A stretch of 31,966 nucleotides of DNA from a virus. Every line of letters starts with the position of its first letter. The stretch's first letter is position 1. The notes below the pieces were generated by a model. That model was not told the origin of the DNA, made no database searches, and worked only from the letters and a program-made list of their open reading frames with translations. Shown one piece after another: positions 28,904 to 31,966 of this stretch. The position numbers were made by a program, and so were the translations under genes. Location: the IMG/VR virus record IMGVR_UViG_3300036791_000363, positions 1 to 31,966 of that record. The stretch is one strand, 5' to 3'.

Positions 28904-29475
28904 TAGAACTCGAGCTCGTCGTCGTCGGTGGTGGCGGCGTCGTCGGTGGTCGAGCTCGTCGAGGTGTGGTCGCCGAGCCAGCCGTGGGCGAGCGCGAGCA
29001 TCTCGGCGTCGACGGCTGCGCTGAGGGTCTCGGGTTCGCCGTTCGGGGTATAGGCGGTTGCGTTTTGCCGCGCGACGTCGGCCGGCGGGGTTGACTTTGA
29101 TGTGCGCGTGCTAGCGCGCCCCGCTTTTATCTTCTCTTCTCTTTTCTCTTCTAACGCGCGCTCGCGCGCGCGCGTGAGAGCTAGCGGGCGGCTAGCGGAA
29201 AACTGGATGAACCCCGCATCGCGTAAGGCGTCGAGTTGACGCTCGGTGACCCTCTGACCGAGTTTTTGTGAAACGCTCAAGGCACTTTTTTTGCAGCGGC
29301 CGTCGCTCGCGGCGTATAGCAAACGCAGATTTGCGAGCAGCCCACGCTGCGAAAGTGAGAGCTCAACGTACGTGTCGTCGTTGAGTTGCGAGAGGTGATC
29401 CTTGATCCACGCGGGCGCCCGGTCGTTGTAGTGCTGATAGCGGGACCAGTTGGGAATCACGATCCACTCGGTCAC
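28903..29475 (-). CDS. phage replication initiation/replisome organiser-like protein
   Basis: The 190-residue product begins MTEWIVIPNWSRYQHYNDRA and then PAWIKDHLSQLNDDTYVELS, the winged-helix start typical of phage replisome organisers. The DNA-binding part runs to about 100 (RVTERQLDALRDAGFIQFSA). A charged linker (RARERALEEKREEKIKAGR) is encoded by an unusual purine tract, and the tail is Thr/Asp-rich (STTDDAATTDDDELEF). It probably binds the origin and recruits host helicase; the origin may lie in its own gene (29110-29197). The start GTG 29475-29473 is in a GTGA overlap. Confidence 0.8.
   Translation of the reverse strand: MTEWIVIPNWSRYQHYNDRAPAWIKDHLSQLNDDTYVELSLSQRGLLANLRLLYAASDGRCKKSALSVSQKLGQRVTERQLDALRDAGFIQFSASRPLALTRARERALEEKREEKIKAGRASTRTSKSTPPADVARQNATAYTPNGEPETLSAAVDAEMLALAHGWLGDHTSTSSTTDDAATTDDDELEF
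29110..29197. other. candidate replication origin inside the replication gene
   Basis: A 31-base AT-rich pyrimidine tract on the plus strand (29124-29154) stands out in this GC-rich genome. It is followed by an alternating CG run (29154-29176) of Z-DNA type. GCTAGCG occurs three times around it (29110-29116, 29180-29186, 29191-29197). An easily melted tract plus iteron-like repeats within an initiator gene recalls lambda, whose origin lies in gene O. This is inference from sequence form. Confidence 0.5.
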
Positions 29476-29825
29476 GGCTGCCGCCGATGCTCGAGCGCAT
29501 CGCAGGCTCGGCAGAGCACCTCGAGGTCGTCGGGGTCCTCGTTCCCGAGCCGCTCATAGGTGCGGTGGTGGACGTTGAGCAGGCCTCGGTGGTCGCTGCA
29601 GCGTTCGCACTTGTATTCGCGCCACTTGATGAGCTGCCGCCGGCGGTACCGCCATTCGGGGGTCTCGAGGTACTCGCCGTAGGGCATCGCCTGCAGCTCG
29701 GCGAGCCGTTCGGCCGTCACGGTCCACCCGTCAACGGTTTCGGCGGGCGCGGCCTCGATCACGCGGTAGTAGATGCCGGCGAGCCCCGGTTCCCAATAGA
29801 CGTCGACGGCGTAGGGGTCGGCCAT
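29472..29825 (-). CDS. HNH endonuclease-like protein, 117 aa
   Basis: The product has a start MADPYAVDVYWEPGLAGIYY, a basic helix (YLETPEWRYRRRQLIKWREY) and an HNH core. The core has C73-x2-C76, NVHHRTYERLGNEDPDDLEV with H86 and H87, and C105-x2-C108. The fold should bind zinc and cut DNA with one metal. It is distinct from the terminase-linked HNH at 22579-22866. It lies in the replication block, where such enzymes may assist recombination or be mobile. ATG 29825-29823 follows the previous stop directly. Confidence 0.85.
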   Translation of the reverse strand: MADPYAVDVYWEPGLAGIYYRVIEAAPAETVDGWTVTAERLAELQAMPYGEYLETPEWRYRRRQLIKWREYKCERCSDHRGLLNVHHRTYERLGNEDPDDLEVLCRACDALEHRRQP

Positions 29826-30023
29826 CTAGGCGACCTCTCGGAGCCGGTCGATGAGTCGCTCGGCGGCGAACGAGGTCGGGCCGGGTGTCCAGTGTTCGGT
29901 CGTCGCTTCGCGGAGCTCGCGACGGTAGAAGGGGTCGAGCGCGGGTAGGTCGGAGTGTCCGCGGCAGGTGAGCGCGCCGCGGGCGAGGCCGCCGCAGTAG
30001 ACGCACCTTCGGATCGTGCTCAT
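29826..30023 (-). CDS. small zinc-ribbon protein, 65 aa
   Basis: The product begins MSTIRRCVYCGGLARGALTC, with C7, C10, C20 and H23 (in CRGH) as a likely zinc site. A helical C-terminus (FYRRELREATTEHW, AAERLIDRLREVA) follows. The start ATG 30023-30021 overlaps the RecT-like stop in an ATGA. It is probably a DNA-binding accessory of the recombination genes; the family is not recognised. Confidence 0.72.
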   Translation of the reverse strand: MSTIRRCVYCGGLARGALTCRGHSDLPALDPFYRRELREATTEHWTPGPTSFAAERLIDRLREVA

Positions 30024-31039
30024 GGATCGTCGTCGGGTAGCGGCGGCCGGTCGTCGGGTTGCGCGTCGAGCTCGAGCTCGAGCTCGGTGACGATTTTGCG
30101 TTCGCCGGCGGGGAGGTCGCCGAACCCGGCCTCGGGCTCGGGTTCGGGTTCGTTCGCGAGCGCGGCGATGATCGTGTCGACGTCGAGCGCCGAGAGCTCG
30201 CTCGACGAGGCGATCGTGCGGTCGATTGCCTTCTGGCTGTAGGCGAGCCGGTCGGCGCGTTCGGTGATCCCGCGTTCGCCGAAGAGCGCGAAGAGTTTCC
30301 GCATCGCCTTCTCGGTCGGCGGGTCGGGCGCCGGGTCGCCGGGCTCGGGCGCCGGTTCGGGCTCGGGCGCCGGCGGATCGCCGACGGGCTCGGCGACGGG
30401 TGCCGGCGGGCTCGTGCCGCCGATCGAGGCCGAGGTGCGCTTCCGCCTGCGGGTCGCCTTCGCGGGCTCGGGCGCCGCCGGCGCGTCGACCTGGTCGAGC
30501 TCGTCGACCTGGTCGAGCTCTTCGGTCGCGGGCATCCCTGCGATCACGTCGGCGAAGATCGCGCGAGCGAGCTCGGCGCTCGCGCGTGCGAGCAGCATCG
30601 CGCGCGGGTAGGCCTGCCAGTTCGGCTTGCCGGCGATCCGGGCGCGCTTCGCGTCGTCGAGCGTCCACGTCACCCGGCTCGTCGTGTCGGAGCCGCGGCG
30701 GCGGCCGGCGATCGTGCAGCGCGTGTTCGTCGACTCTTCGATCGCGAGCTCGTGCCCGTCGGCGAGGATGAGCGCGCGCTGCGCCTCGGCGGCCATCGAC
30801 GGGCGCCCGTCGATGACGGCGATCTTCGCGAGCGACTGCATCGGCCCGAACCCGACCTCGGCGCCATACAAGAGCGCGGCGGTGATCGCGGCGGGGTTGT
30901 TGCGCAGGCCTTTCGGGACGAAGTCGGTGCCGCCGATCCGGTTCGCGATTTCGGCGGGGTCGAGCAGCCAGTCGGCGACGTAGGGGTTCGAGCTGCGTGC
31001 GACCTGCCCGACGGTGCGGTCGTACGGGATGACGGTCAT
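30020..31039 (-). CDS. RecT-like single-strand annealing protein
   Basis: The 339-residue product has the conserved core of actinophage RecT/Bet-type proteins: VPKGLRNNPAAITAALLYGA, EVGFGPMQSLAKIAVIDGRP, then AEAQRALILADGHELAI. It coats single strands made by the exonuclease at 31214-282 and anneals them to homologous DNA. Residues about 175-235 are a Pro/Glu-rich linker (PEPEPAPEPGDPAPDPP). The C-terminal part is a small helical domain with an acidic end, a usual site for partner binding. The start ATG 31039-31037 is in an ATGA overlap. Confidence 0.88.
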   Translation of the reverse strand: MTVIPYDRTVGQVARSSNPYVADWLLDPAEIANRIGGTDFVPKGLRNNPAAITAALLYGAEVGFGPMQSLAKIAVIDGRPSMAAEAQRALILADGHELAIEESTNTRCTIAGRRRGSDTTSRVTWTLDDAKRARIAGKPNWQAYPRAMLLARASAELARAIFADVIAGMPATEELDQVDELDQVDAPAAPEPAKATRRRKRTSASIGGTSPPAPVAEPVGDPPAPEPEPAPEPGDPAPDPPTEKAMRKLFALFGERGITERADRLAYSQKAIDRTIASSSELSALDVDTIIAALANEPEPEPEAGFGDLPAGERKIVTELELELDAQPDDRPPLPDDDP

Positions 31040-31221
31040 GCGGCCTCTCTTTCGTCTAGTAGGTCGGCGACGCGGTCGATCGCGTCGTGGTGTGCGGCGG
31101 CGTGCTCGGCGAGCTCGAGCAGCCGGTTCGAGAGCTCGAGCGCGTCGACGCGCACGAGCTCGAGCAGCTCCCGCAGCTCGAGCGCACCGTAGGGTTCGAC
31201 CTCGGCGAGCTCGTCACTCAT
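31036..31221 (-). CDS. hypothetical Leu-rich helical protein, 61 aa
   Basis: The product begins MSDELAEVEPYGALELRELL and is almost entirely one amphipathic helix (ELVRVDALELSNRLLELAEH), likely a coiled coil. The ATG 31221-31219 lies 8 bases inside the end of the exonuclease gene and the stop overlaps the RecT-like start. It may link or regulate the exonuclease and annealing proteins. I do not recognise the family. Confidence 0.7.
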   Translation of the reverse strand: MSDELAEVEPYGALELRELLELVRVDALELSNRLLELAEHAAAHHDAIDRVADLLDEREAA

Positions 31222-31966
31222 GGCGCACCTCGGCGGGCGGCCTGATCGCGTCGCCGATCCAATCCTCGCGCTCGCCTTCGACGTACCGGGCGACCTCGCG
31301 GACGTAGAGGAAGGTGCGGAAGGCGTTCTCGTCGGCCTCGACCGGGACGAGGTCGTAGCCGTCGGCGCGCACGTTCACGATCCCGGCGGCGTCGATCGCG
31401 GGTAGCGGCACCTCGGCGCCGTTCTCGTCGATGGTGTAGTCGGCGAACCGCAGCGCGGCGAGCTGCAGCACGTTGTCGAGGAACACGCCTTTCTCGCTCG
31501 TTTTCCAGTCGAGCAGCCACGTCCGCCCGTCGACGAGCTCGGCGAGCAGGTCGGGTGTGCCGCCGTAGCGCCGGCGGCGCGAGAACACGGGCCGCTCGAC
31601 CGCGAGCTCGCGCGGCTGCCAGTCGTCGACGAACGCGAGGTAGCTATCGACGTGCCCGATGTATTCCTCGGGCACCTCGAGCTCTTCGCCGGCGGCGAGC
31701 CGCTGCGCGTACCCGTGGACGTTCGTGCCCCTGAGCGCGGCGGCCTTCTGGACGTCCCATCGGGCCCGCTCGAGCCGCCGTAGCCGCTCAGAGACGGCGA
31801 GCTCGGCGAGCTCGTCCCAATAGTCGACGGCGTACCCGACGGTCGTACGGGCGGCCCAATCGACGAGCGCGGCCTTCGGGTAGCCGGCGCCGAGGATCGT
31901 GGTGACGCCGGGGACCTTCTCGCCGTCGATCCAGTAGGAGTGTCCGCGGCCGTGGTTCTTCCGCAG
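31214..31966 (-). CDS. RecB-type PD-(D/E)XK exonuclease, main part (5' end continues at base 282)
   Basis: In this copy the gene runs off the right edge at codon 13 of 262; the true start is the TTG at 282 via the circular join. Active-site residues are visible: H96 in GTNVHGYA, E136 in AVERPVF, D151 in GGTPDLLAEL, and D165 and K167 in LLDWKT. These define the RecB/Cas4-like nuclease fold, which resects DNA ends with metal. Residue 55 is Val here and Ala in the left copy. Pairing with the RecT-like gene makes a phage recombination system. Confidence 0.92.
   Translation of the reverse strand: MRKNHGRGHSYWIDGEKVPGVTTILGAGYPKAALVDWAARTTVGYAVDYWDELAELAVSERLRRLERARWDVQKAAALRGTNVHGYAQRLAAGEELEVPEEYIGHVDSYLAFVDDWQPRELAVERPVFSRRRRYGGTPDLLAELVDGRTWLLDWKTSEKGVFLDNVLQLAALRFADYTIDENGAEVPLPAIDAAGIVNVRADGYDLVPVEADENAFRTFLYVREVARYVEGEREDWIGDAIRPPAEVRHE
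31721..31966. repeat. terminal redundancy, right copy
   Basis: This is identical to bases 1-246 except A at 31839 for G at 119. Joining 31720 to 1 keeps the nuclease reading frame open through the junction. Confidence 0.95.

Overview
The window holds one complete small temperate siphovirus genome. It is a circular or circularly assembled unit of 31,720 bp: bases 1-246 recur at 31721-31966 with one mismatch, and one nuclease gene runs across the join. The DNA is very GC-rich, third codon positions are almost always G or C, GTG starts are common, and Leu is mostly CTC. This points to an actinobacterial host. The CTC preference and the style of the small lysozyme-like protein make me think of Thermoleophilia-like actinobacteria, but that is a guess.

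Almost every gene lies on the minus strand, and about thirty junctions are 4-base ATGA, GTGA or TTGA overlaps. Reading the minus strand from 5941 down: a small HTH protein, a small protein, an excisionase-like protein (5138-5365), a tyrosine integrase (3816-5141) and two small unknowns. A gene-free attP region follows (about 2881-3180) with paired integrase arm sites, a terminator and a core that copies the 3' end of a tRNA, probably tRNA-Val. Next come a frameshifted small membrane protein, a secreted lysozyme-like protein, an orphan DNA methyltransferase and a RecB-type exonuclease across the join. Then come a RecT-like annealing protein, two small proteins (one a zinc ribbon), an HNH protein, a replication protein with an origin-like insert, RusA, and tail fibre genes (28114-25306).

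The minus strand continues with a glycosyltransferase and a methyltransferase (25015-23940), a small regulatory block (23943-22895), HNH, terminase small and large subunits, portal, prohead protease, major capsid protein, a probable decoration protein, connector and tail terminator. Two glycosyltransferases (13328-15180) sit inside the tail module, directly before the major tail protein. After these come a gp10-like protein, the -1 frameshifted tail assembly chaperones, tape measure, tail tip protein, an acidic 39-residue protein, a CHAP endolysin and a holin.

The single plus-strand gene (6136-6786) is the most interesting. It encodes a PAS domain, then an excisionase-like DNA-binding domain, then a C-terminal transmembrane segment. 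Its DNA-binding helix shares the eight residues TKRHRSTL with the phage's own Xis. I infer a membrane-anchored sensor/repressor that could bind the same DNA as Xis and so couple a host signal to lysogeny and excision. Other points of note are a 17-bp palindrome at two places, 20-bp tandem repeats before the xis-int operon, and translationally coupled micro-proteins of 24, 29 and possibly 11 residues.
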